Below, in pieces: positions 1-4,353 of a stretch of 5,042 nucleotides of DNA (its first letter is position 1; each line of letters starts with the position of its first letter). This DNA comes from Nitrospirales bacterium (GTDB lineage: Bacteria > Nitrospirota > Nitrospiria > Nitrospirales > UBA8639): positions 1-5,042 of the forward strand of contig JACDDF010000233.1 in NCBI GenBank assembly GCA_013817135.1, given 5' to 3'. The notes beneath the pieces were generated by a model that had not been told where the DNA came from, did not search any database, and saw nothing but the letters and a program-made list of their open reading frames with translations. The position numbers and the translations under genes are program-made.

Positions 1-633
1 TCCAGCCCTGAGCTGGTGGCTGCCCTTGATTTTTATCTCGACTTTTTTCGCAAGGGGTTGGCGCCCCCTTCGAGTGAAACCGACATTGCCAATGTGTGGG
101 ATGAGTTTGCACGTGGCCACTTTACGTTCTATCTGACCGGACCGTGGAATATTGGTGAATTTCGCCGCCGCTTGCCTGCCGATCTGCAGGATAAATGGAT
201 GACGTCCATCCTGCCGGGGCCTTCGGGTCCGGGTGCCTCGACTGCGGGCGGTTCCAGCCTGGTGGTGTTTGAACATTCAGAGCATAAAGAAGCGGCATTC
301 CGGCTTGTGGAATTCCTGTCCCGTCCCGATATTCAGCAACAGTTTTACGAGATCAGCGGGAATCTGCCGCCGCGGCGGGCAAGCTGGCGCGGAGACCGGC
401 TTGAATCGGATCCGTATGTTGTGGCCTTCAAGGAGCAGCTTGAGCGCGCGCTTGCGGCACCGAAAATTCCTGAATGGGAACGCATCGTGCAGGAATTACG
501 CGTGGTGACCGAGCGTGCGGTCCATGAGAAGTGGACGGCTACCGAGGTGGCACATGAACTGGACAGCCGGATCGATCGCATTCTGGGAAAACGTCGCTGG
601 ATGCTGGCGCGAGATGGCGGAGACGGGTCGTGA
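1..633 (+). CDS. Extracellular solute-binding protein of a CUT1-type sugar ABC importer, C-terminal part
   Basis: The reading frame is open from the first base, so the N-terminus (signal peptide and first lobe) lies outside the window; 210 residues are visible. The likely role is a periplasmic or membrane-anchored substrate-binding protein that delivers a carbohydrate-like ligand to the two permeases downstream. Visible family hallmarks are FARGHFTFYLTGPW (residues 36-49, the usual 'F..G..A....GPW' strand-turn of family 1 binding proteins), a GGSSLVVF segment (83-90), KEAAFRLVEFLSRPDIQQQF (96-115, the conserved helix before the ligand-cleft loop) and SGNLPPRRASW (119-129). These are typical of the MalE/UgpB/TMBP group. 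The TGA stop at 631-633 overlaps a GTG at 630-632 that begins a truncated permease. A shortened, diverged second copy of this 3' end sits at 2472-2571. The exact sugar cannot be read from this part. Family assignment is firm; substrate is unknown. Confidence 0.9.
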   Translation, partial: SSPELVAALDFYLDFFRKGLAPPSSETDIANVWDEFARGHFTFYLTGPWNIGEFRRRLPADLQDKWMTSILPGPSGPGASTAGGSSLVVFEHSEHKEAAFRLVEFLSRPDIQQQFYEISGNLPPRRASWRGDRLESDPYVVAFKEQLERALAAPKIPEWERIVQELRVVTERAVHEKWTATEVAHELDSRIDRILGKRRWMLARDGGDGS

Positions 634-665
634 AGTCGTCTGTGGCAGGCAGGCTGTTTGCCGGG
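630..665 (+). pseudogene. Truncated start of a MalF-type permease (12 codons)
   Basis: A GTG overlapping the stop of the binding protein opens a frame encoding VKSSVAGRLFAG. This matches the first 12 residues of the intact permease at 2568 (MKSSLAGWLFAG), with 31 of 36 bases identical. Two of the five differences are synonymous third positions. Homology ends at about 665 and repeat copy A begins at 671. This is therefore the original, or a parallel, start of the permease gene, now cut off by the interruption. Translation from it would run through the repeat to an early stop and make no useful protein. Confidence 0.8.
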
Positions 666-670
666 CTAGG

Positions 671-966
671 TTGCCGGGTTTCTCCCCGTCTGGCGAGGCC
701 TCCTTCGACCGGACTCAGGACAGGCTTTTTGTTTCGGCAAAAGGACCCAAAACCATTGACGCCCCGTCTGGCCTCATAAGAGAGGACGGACGCAAATTTG
801 CGGAGGGCGGCCCAACCCGCGGAGCCTGCCCTGAGTTTTCGAAGGGCTCAAACAAGGTCCGCCGGCGGATGAGGGCGTCCCTCCCTTTGGCCAGCCGGCA
901 GGCGTCACGTAGCGGCGCGGGGGAGTAGATAAGGAAGCATTTGAAAATTAATTTGAATCACTATAG
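671..966 (+). repeat. Structured intergenic repeat, copy A (single copy, with two extra arms)
   Basis: This is the first of four copies of one repeat family (others at 3467, 3789 and 4113). It begins TTGCCGGGTTTC, has a TTTCGG-centred hairpin at about 724-747, then an outer stem GACGCC (758-763) facing GGCGTC (901-906). It ends with an AT-rich block, TTGAAAATTAATTTGAATCA and CTATAG, shared with the ends of B and C. It lacks the roughly 65-bp spacer containing CAACGCGTTG that follows B and C. Unlike the others it carries two extra mutually complementary segments (702-726 and 823-845). The open frames through it (for example 515-928 +) start inside the binding-protein gene out of frame and look fortuitous. 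Confidence 0.85.
702..845. repeat. Pair of complementary inserted arms within repeat copy A
   Basis: Arm 1 (702-726) starts CCTTCGACC and ends CAGGACAGGCT. Arm 2 (823-845) starts AGCCTGCCCTGAG and ends TCGAAGG. Arm 2 is nearly the reverse complement of arm 1, with one base change in the left half and a short unpaired loop of different length near the centre. Neither arm is present at the matching positions of copies B, C and D. Together they could form a long stem enclosing the central hairpins of the repeat. The CCTTCGAC...CTCAGGAC core resembles a short palindromic repeat I recall from many environmental bacterial genomes; that resemblance is from memory, not a search. Confidence 0.75.
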
Positions 967-1036
967 ATGGATCCCTGCGCTTATGATTGTCCCCGACCGC
1001 CTGTTGGTTTAGAATGACAGAAGGGAAAAATAACTT

Positions 1037-1267
1037 ATGAAATTTACGCGAATCACTGTCAATCCTCGCCAAATGGATGGAGTGCCATGTATTCGGGGCC
1101 TCCGAATTCCCGTCGCCACTATTGTGGCGATGATGGCAGACGACATGAGCACCGAAGAGATCTTGAAGTCCTTTCCTGATCTTTGCTCCGAAGATGTCCG
1201 CGAAGCATTGAAATATGCGGCTGAGGCGGTTCGCGAGCGAGAGTTGCTGCTTCCTTCGAGGGCTTGA
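1037..1267 (+). CDS. DUF433 family antitoxin-like protein
   Basis: A 76-residue protein with the DUF433 signature DGVPCIRGLRIPV (residues 14-26), followed by a small helical domain (MSTEEILKSFPDL...EDVREALKYAAEAV). This is the usual length of the family. Family knowledge: DUF433 proteins are small helix-turn-helix-like proteins commonly encoded just upstream of DUF5615 PIN-like proteins and regarded as the antitoxin partner. Here the next gene is instead a DUF2442 gene 3 bp downstream, and only a decayed DUF5615 fragment follows that. The ATG start is supported by an AGGGA at 1022-1026 and by alignment of the N-terminus with the family pattern. The probable function is DNA-binding antitoxin or autoregulator; whether it still has a partner is doubtful. 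Confidence 0.88.
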   Translation: MKFTRITVNPRQMDGVPCIRGLRIPVATIVAMMADDMSTEEILKSFPDLCSEDVREALKYAAEAVRERELLLPSRA

Positions 1268-1270
1268 TCA

Positions 1271-1537
1271 GTGAAAATTACAGAAATTATTCCACAAGAC
1301 GATCACCTACTATATATCAAAGCTGATGATGGGCAAGCAGGTCTGTTTGACATTACACCCTATCTGGAATCAGAAGCGTTCGCTCCCTTGAAAGATCGAA
1401 ACAAATTCAAGGATATTCACAATGGCGGGTATTATATTGAGTGGGACTGTGGAGCCGACCTTTCTGCCGATACGATTCAGGCGCGGTGGAAGCCTCTCAC
1501 AAGTGAAGACACTTCATACACGTCATTAGGGGCCTAA
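1271..1537 (+). CDS. DUF2442 family small protein
   Basis: An 88-residue protein starting at GTG, 3 bp after the DUF433 stop. A GAGGG Shine-Dalgarno at 1258-1262 lies inside the end of the upstream gene, so the two are probably co-transcribed and translationally coupled. The pattern fits DUF2442: an N-terminal strand (MKITEIIPQDDHLLYIKADDGQAGLFDITPYL, given here in overview), a middle 'F..LKD...F' section (residues 37-47) and a terminal WDCGADLSADTI (58-69). The family is known mostly from TA-like pairs with DUF4160 proteins, and its molecular activity is not established to my knowledge. No DUF4160 gene is present. Its placement inside what looks like a DUF433-DUF5615 pair suggests it was inserted there or recombined in. 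Residues after about 72 go beyond the usual family end. Confidence 0.85.
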   Translation: MKITEIIPQDDHLLYIKADDGQAGLFDITPYLESEAFAPLKDRNKFKDIHNGGYYIEWDCGADLSADTIQARWKPLTSEDTSYTSLGA

Positions 1538-1723
1538 CCGGGGCACCTCAGTCGCTTCGCTCCTTCGGAAAAAATCATCTTTGATGAAGTCTCTGCAGAC
1601 ATCGACTTTGGGGCATTGCTGGCCCTGGGTCACGAGAAAAAACCATCAGTCATTCTTTTGCGCCAACTTGGTTATTCCGGACTCTACCGTGTTGTTCATC
1701 TGGCCATTCGGTTATTCGTGTGA
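1538..1723 (+). pseudogene. Decayed C-terminal half of a DUF5615 PIN-like toxin
   Basis: The stretch after the DUF2442 stop stays open in the same frame up to TGA at 1721-1723. From about 1571 it encodes KIIFDEVSADIDFGALLALG followed by HEKKPSVILLRQLG. The DIDFGALLALG...PSVILLRQL run matches what I know of the DUF5615 C-terminus, the 'D.DFG.LLAL...PSVVLLR' region of these Mut7-C/PIN-like proteins. The N-terminal half with its conserved Asp and the first strand is absent, and there is no start codon or ribosome-binding site in place. DUF5615 normally follows DUF433 directly, so this is most simply the leftover of the original toxin after the DUF2442 gene arrived. It is unlikely to be expressed as an active protein. 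Confidence 0.7.
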
Positions 1724-1743
1724 TATGGTTTTAACCGGCCATT
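1702..1743 (+). promoter_or_regulatory. Possible promoter/operator upstream of brnT
   Basis: Just before the BrnT ATG there is a GGCCATT direct repeat (1702-1708 and 1737-1743). An overlapping inverted pair, CGGTTA (1709-1714) and TAACCG (1732-1737), flanks a -10-like TGATAT (1721-1726). Type II TA operons are usually autorepressed through such sites, so this is a reasonable operator candidate. No clear Shine-Dalgarno precedes the ATG at 1744, so weak initiation or a leaderless transcript is possible. Position and symmetry are seen; function is inferred. Confidence 0.4.
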
Positions 1744-2019
1744 ATGAGATTTGAGTGGAACTCCTCTAAAGCCCAGTTCAATTTCTCTAAACACGGAATT
1801 TCTTTCGAGGAAGCCACAACAATTTTTGGAGACCCCTTATCCATCACAAGCCCCGATCCAGATCACTCACAAGAAGAAGCCCGATGGATAACGATAGGAG
1901 TGTCGACAAATTTAAAAACTATAGTGGTTGTGCATACGGACCGATCAGAGGCGGTAAGGATAATAAGCACCCGACTTGCTACAAAACGAGAAAAGGGATG
2001 TTATGAGCACGGAATCTGA
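1744..2019 (+). CDS. brnT: BrnT family ribonuclease toxin
   Basis: A 91-residue protein matching the BrnT family along its whole length. The N-terminal motif is FEWNSSKAQFNFSKHGISFEEA (about residues 3-24, the 'W...K...N..KHGI.FEEA' signature). DPLSITSPDPDHS follows, and the C-terminal RIISTRLATKREK corresponds to the conserved 'RIISAR.A...E' helix. Family knowledge: BrnT has a RelE-like fold and cuts RNA to stop translation, and a cognate antitoxin binds it and represses the operon. The frame is intact with no missing signature residue that I can see. The stop lies 17 bp inside the next gene, so the pair is translationally coupled. The partner is not the classic BrnA type. Confidence 0.92.
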   Translation: MRFEWNSSKAQFNFSKHGISFEEATTIFGDPLSITSPDPDHSQEEARWITIGVSTNLKTIVVVHTDRSEAVRIISTRLATKREKGCYEHGI

Positions 2020-2212
2020 AAATGATGAGATGAGAAAGGAATATGATTTTTCACTGGGAGTGAGAGGGAAATATGCAAAAGCCTACCATCAAGGATCGAA
2101 CGTGGTCGTTTTAGCCCCTGATGTCGCCGAACGATTTCCCAATTCCGAATCGGTGAACCAGGCGCTTCGTAGCCTTGCGAATCTCATGGACGGCAAACAT
2201 CAGCCCCAGTAA
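2003..2212 (+). CDS. Small antitoxin-like partner of BrnT (non-BrnA type)
   Basis: A 69-residue protein beginning at ATG 2003, preceded by AAAAGGG at 1991-1997, and overlapping the BrnT gene by 17 bp. An earlier in-frame ATG at 1976 lies deep inside brnT and lacks a better ribosome-binding site. The core YDFSLGVRGKYAKAY, then NVVVLAPDVAERFPNSESVN, belongs to a small-protein family I recognise as recurrent in bacterial TA-like pairs ('YDFS.G.RGKY...Y..G.N.V.L.PDVA..FP.S..VN.ALR.L'). It does not show the BrnA pattern (a ribbon-helix-helix with 'RLD.D.L..F'). The C-terminal SESVNQALRSLANL could be the DNA-binding or toxin-binding helix. Probable role: antitoxin and autoregulator; this is inferred from the overlap and family recurrence. 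Confidence 0.8.
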   Translation: MSTESENDEMRKEYDFSLGVRGKYAKAYHQGSNVVVLAPDVAERFPNSESVNQALRSLANLMDGKHQPQ

Positions 2213-2258
2213 ATCAACGGGCCGTACGTGCGACCCCCTATAGGGTCAACGATATTTA

Positions 2259-2453
2259 TCAAGCACCTACGTCGTCCCTGCCCGGCCCCGCCTGGACCTG
2301 TGCTCGTGCCCAGCCCACGACGCCATAGCTCTCCACTCCAAAGTGCACCGCTGTTTCCTGAAACCTCAGATCATACAGTCACTTGATCAGATACATCGCC
2401 ACCTTGTGGACATTGTGATAACTGATGAAGGTTTGCGTGATTCCCAAGACCCG
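2259..2453 (-). pseudogene. Remnant of a RAYT-like protein (C-terminal DnaA-type HTH)
   Basis: On the minus strand, one frame from about 2453 down to a TGA at 2261-2259 encodes HKVAMYLIK, an internal TGA (2381-2379), then LYDLRFQETAVHFGVESYG and VVGWARAQVQ. This matches the pattern of the DnaA C-terminal-type helix-turn-helix ('R..AMYL......L...EIA..FGV.SYG.V..A...V') found at the end of many REP-associated tyrosine transposases (Y1/HUH family). The catalytic HUH domain is absent and an in-frame stop breaks the HTH, so it is dead. It fills most of the 260-bp gap between the antitoxin and the transporter fragment. The assignment rests on pattern memory and has not been searched. Confidence 0.6.
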
Positions 2454-2469
2454 ACAAGGTTTTAGAAAG

Positions 2470-2571
2470 GGGGAACCTATCGTGCAAGGATTGCGCGTGG
2501 TGACCGAGCGGGCAGTCCATGAGCTATGGACGGCTGAAGAAGTGGCGTGTGATGGAGGAGGCCGGTCGTGA
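2470..2571 (+). pseudogene. Second, shortened 3' end of the solute-binding protein gene
   Basis: From 2472 the sequence repeats the end of the binding-protein gene at 477-633. 61 of 76 bases match in the first block, then 57 bp (19 codons) are missing in frame, then the last seven codons resume up to TGA at 2569-2571. Many differences are synonymous third positions (caa/cag, ttg/tta, cgg/cgt, gca/gcg), so this copy diverged while still coding. A GTG at 2482 with AAAGGGGG at 2466-2473 could start a 29-residue peptide (VQGLRVVTERAVHELWTAEE and nine more residues). Its stop overlaps the permease GTG, so it may survive as a translational-coupling leader. Confidence 0.8.
2554..2560 (+). promoter_or_regulatory. 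Ribosome-binding site of permease 1
   Basis: GGAGGAG lies 7 bp before the GTG at 2568. It fixes this GTG as the start of the permease and sits inside the last codons of the shortened binding-protein fragment. The matching position of the upstream junction (GGCGGAG, before GTG 630) is a weaker match. Confidence 0.8.
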
Positions 2572-3449
2572 AATCGTCATTGGCGGGCTGGCTGTTTGCC
2601 GGGCCTGCGCTGGCAATCATTGCCGTCTTTTTCTTTCTGCCGGTGCTGGCTGCCTTGGCTCTCAGTCTGACGGACTTTGACATCTATGCCCTGGCCGACC
2701 TTTCCAACCTGCGGTTTGTGGGATTTCGAAATTATATTGAGCTGTTGCAACGGCCGCTGTTCTGGCAGGCACTGGGTAACACCCTGTATTTCGTGCTGGT
2801 CGGTGCGCCCCTCTCGGTGTTGGTTTCACTGGCGGGGGCACTGTTGCTGAATGGACAGATGGTGCGGTTCAAAGGATTCTTCAGGACCGCACTGTTTGCG
2901 CCGGTGGTGACGACGATCGTGGCCGTTGCGGTGATATGGCGATATCTCCTGCATACCCGTTATGGCTTGGTCAATTATTCTCTCGATTGGTTGGGCCTGC
3001 CCGTTGTGGATTGGCTGGGTGATCCGCATTTTTCCATGCCGTCCATCATTCTTTTCGCGGTCTGGAAAAACTTTGGTTACAATATGATCATTCTCCTGGC
3101 GGGCCTTCAGGCGATACCCGGGGATCTGTATGAGGCGGCACGAATTGATGGGGCCAATGCCCGGCAGCGTTTTTTTAATGTCACATTGCCTTCCCTTATT
3201 CCCTCGCTGTTTCTCGTCGGGGTGCTGACCATGGCGGGGTATTTCCAGTTGTTTGCCGAACCCTATGTGATGACGCAGGGCGGACCTGTCCAGAGTACGC
3301 TCAGCATTATTTATCTGATGTATGAAGAAGGCTTCAAATGGTGGAGCCTGGGCTCGGCATCAGCCGTGGCTTTTATTCTCTTTATCTTTATGATTGTTGC
3401 GGCAATCGGCCAGCTTGTGGTGATGCGCCGGTACGGGAGTGGAGTGTAA
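2568..3449 (+). CDS. MalF/UgpA-type permease of a CUT1 sugar ABC importer
   Basis: A complete 293-residue inner-membrane protein, the normal length for the short MalF-like class (LacF/UgpA). Six hydrophobic segments are visible at roughly 7-33, 70-95, 105-128, 156-181, 206-228 and 262-287. The cytoplasmic EAA loop that docks on the ATPase is EAARIDGANARQRFFNVTLP (189-208), with the expected 'EAA.(I/L)DGA...F..(V/I)TLP' spacing. Other family signs are the N-terminal WLFAGPALAIIAVFFFLPV and the late GYFQLFAEPYVMTQGGP (224-240). The start is GTG, overlapping the preceding TGA and backed by GGAGGAG at 2554-2560. It pairs with the MalG-type permease at 4354, now separated from it by three repeat copies. 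Expression may depend on read-through from the binding-protein gene across 1.9 kb, or on a promoter inside the interruption that I did not identify. Confidence 0.95.
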   Translation: MKSSLAGWLFAGPALAIIAVFFFLPVLAALALSLTDFDIYALADLSNLRFVGFRNYIELLQRPLFWQALGNTLYFVLVGAPLSVLVSLAGALLLNGQMVRFKGFFRTALFAPVVTTIVAVAVIWRYLLHTRYGLVNYSLDWLGLPVVDWLGDPHFSMPSIILFAVWKNFGYNMIILLAGLQAIPGDLYEAARIDGANARQRFFNVTLPSLIPSLFLVGVLTMAGYFQLFAEPYVMTQGGPVQSTLSIIYLMYEEGFKWWSLGSASAVAFILFIFMIVAAIGQLVVMRRYGSGV

Positions 3450-3466
3450 GTCTGGTTCATTCTGTT

Positions 3467-3788
3467 TTACCGGGTTTCGCCCCGGAGGTCGAGCCACTTT
3501 GTTTCGGCAAAAGTGGCCAAAACCAGTGACGCCCCGTCTGGTCTCCTTAAGAGGGGATGGACGCAAACTTGGGGAGGGCGGACCAACTCGCAGGGCTCAA
3601 ACAAGGTCCGCCGGGAGATGAGAGCGTCCCTCCCTTTGGCCAGCTGGCAGGCGTCAGGCAGCGGGGAAGGGGCACACAGATAAAAGAAGACTTTGGAAAT
3701 TAATTGGAATCACTATAGTAGCAACGCGTTGTGATGAGTACGCATCGCACTGATCGTTGCAACTCTCGTGTCACCGTGGTTTTCTGCG
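3467..3788 (+). repeat. Structured repeat, copy B (first of three in tandem)
   Basis: It starts 18 bp after the permease 1 stop (TTACCGGGTTTC). In order it shows CCGGG/CCCGG, a TTTCGG-loop hairpin (3493-3517), an outer stem GACGCC (3528-3533)/GGCGTC (3650-3655), and inside that GGCGGACC (3577-3584) facing GGTCCGCC (3605-3612). A spacer (3656-3788) follows with TTGGAAATTAATTGGAATCA, the perfect palindrome CAACGCGTTG (3722-3731) and CGTTGCAACTCTCGTGTCAC. The period to the next copy is 322 bp. No convincing protein is encoded. Confidence 0.88.
3577..3612. other. Covarying 8-bp stem in repeat copy B
   Basis: GGCGGACC and GGTCCGCC form a perfect 8-bp stem around a 20-base loop (AACTCGCAGGGCTCAAACAA). 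In copy D the same positions read GGCGGACT (4224-4231) and AGTCCGCC (4252-4259): a C:G pair has become T:A, keeping the stem perfect. Copy C has one C/T mismatch here. Confidence 0.75.
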
Positions 3789-4112
3789 TTGCCGGGTTTC
3801 GCCCCGGCTGGCGAGGCCCTTTTGTTTCGGCAAAAGGACCCAAAACCATGGACGCCCCGTCTGGCCTCAGTAAGAGGGGACGGACGCAAACTTGGGGAGG
3901 GCGGCCCAACTCGCAGGGCTCAAACAAGGTCCGCCGGCGGATGAGGGCGTCCCTCCCTTTCGCCAGCCGGCAGGCGTCATGCAGCGGCGAGGGGAGGCAC
4001 ACCGATGGAGAAGCCTTTGGAAATTAATTGGAATCACTATGGTAGCAACGCGTTGTGATGAGAACGTATCGCACTGATCGTTGCAACTCTCGTGTCACCG
4101 TGAATTTTGGTG
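3789..4112 (+). repeat. Structured repeat, copy C (second in tandem)
   Basis: Same layout as copy B: GCCGGG/CCCGGC, hairpin CCTTTTG-TTTCGG-CAAAAGG (3818-3837), outer stem GACGCC (3851-3856)/GGCGTC (3973-3978), and the spacer with TTGGAAATTAATTGGAATCA and CAACGCGTTG (4046-4055). The period to copy D is 324 bp. The spacer after C is nearly identical to that after B, so the array probably grew by duplication of a repeat-plus-spacer unit. Open frames across it (3731-4027 + and the minus frame 3700-4002) follow the repeat, have unlikely composition and no supporting ribosome-binding site. Confidence 0.88.
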
Positions 4113-4302
4113 TTGCCGGGTTTCGGCCCGGCGGCCGAGCCACTTTTGTTTCGGCAAAAGTGGCCAAAACCAGTGACGCCCCGTCTGGCCTCCTTAAGAA
4201 GGGACGGACGCAAGCCTTAGGAGGGCGGACTAACTCGCAGGGCTCAAACAAAGTCCGCCGGTTCATGGGAGCGTCCGACCCAAAATCCGGACGGCAGGCG
4301 TC
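4113..4302 (+). repeat. Structured repeat, copy D (last in tandem, spacer missing)
   Basis: It begins TTGCCGGGTTTC and keeps both terminal stems, including the outer GACGCC (4175-4180)/GGCGTC (4297-4302). The right third has diverged from B and C (CGTCCGACCCAAAATCCGG in place of the CCCTCCCTTTCGCCAG type). In that part CCGGACGG still pairs with CCGTCTGG on the left arm, allowing one G-T wobble. The AT-rich block and CAACGCGTTG spacer are absent; about 50 bp of unrelated sequence leads to the MalG-type gene. Confidence 0.85.
4139..4164. other. Perfect 10-bp hairpin with TTTCGG loop in copy D
   Basis: GCCACTTTTG (4139-4148), loop TTTCGG, CAAAAGTGGC (4155-4164). The copy C equivalent is CCTTTTG/CAAAAGG, so an extra 'AC' in the left arm of D is matched by an extra 'GT' in the right arm. 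The loop is identical in all four copies. It lacks a following T-run, so it is not a standard intrinsic terminator. Confidence 0.75.
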
Positions 4303-4353
4303 GGCACATGCTTTGAATGATGCACATGAAGAGCGGGGAGCTATAAATTCTCT

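Noticed and set aside
515..928. 137-residue frame on + running from inside the binding-protein gene into repeat A
   Set aside because: It overlaps a well-supported gene out of frame and continues only through the repeat; fortuitous.
671..966. Classical insertion sequence in the first interruption
   Set aside because: No transposase frame, no matched terminal inverted repeats at its edges and no short target duplication; the flanking duplication is long and diverged.
2231..2247. GACCC...GGGTC inverted repeat as a terminator after the antitoxin gene
   Set aside because: Only a 5-bp stem and no T-tract; it may be chance.
2382..2463. Plus-strand frame ending HRHLVDIVITDEGLRDSQD
   Set aside because: The frame is open, but the opposite strand reads as a better family match (DnaA-type HTH), so this is taken as its shadow.
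3791..3837. Intrinsic terminators formed by the GCCGGG and TTTCGG hairpins
   Set aside because: Stems are strong but none is followed by a T-run on either strand at the right distance, so simple Rho-independent termination is not supported.
3731..4027. Open frames of about 100 residues on + in copies C and D (3731-4027, 4055-4357), sharing a similar sequence
   Set aside because: The similarity is explained by the DNA repeat itself. Composition is Arg/Gly/Ser-rich without domain features, there is no ribosome-binding site, and the base changes between copies preserve stems rather than codons.
3467..4302. CRISPR array
   Set aside because: The repeating unit is over 300 bp, spacers are near-identical rather than unique, and there are only three units.
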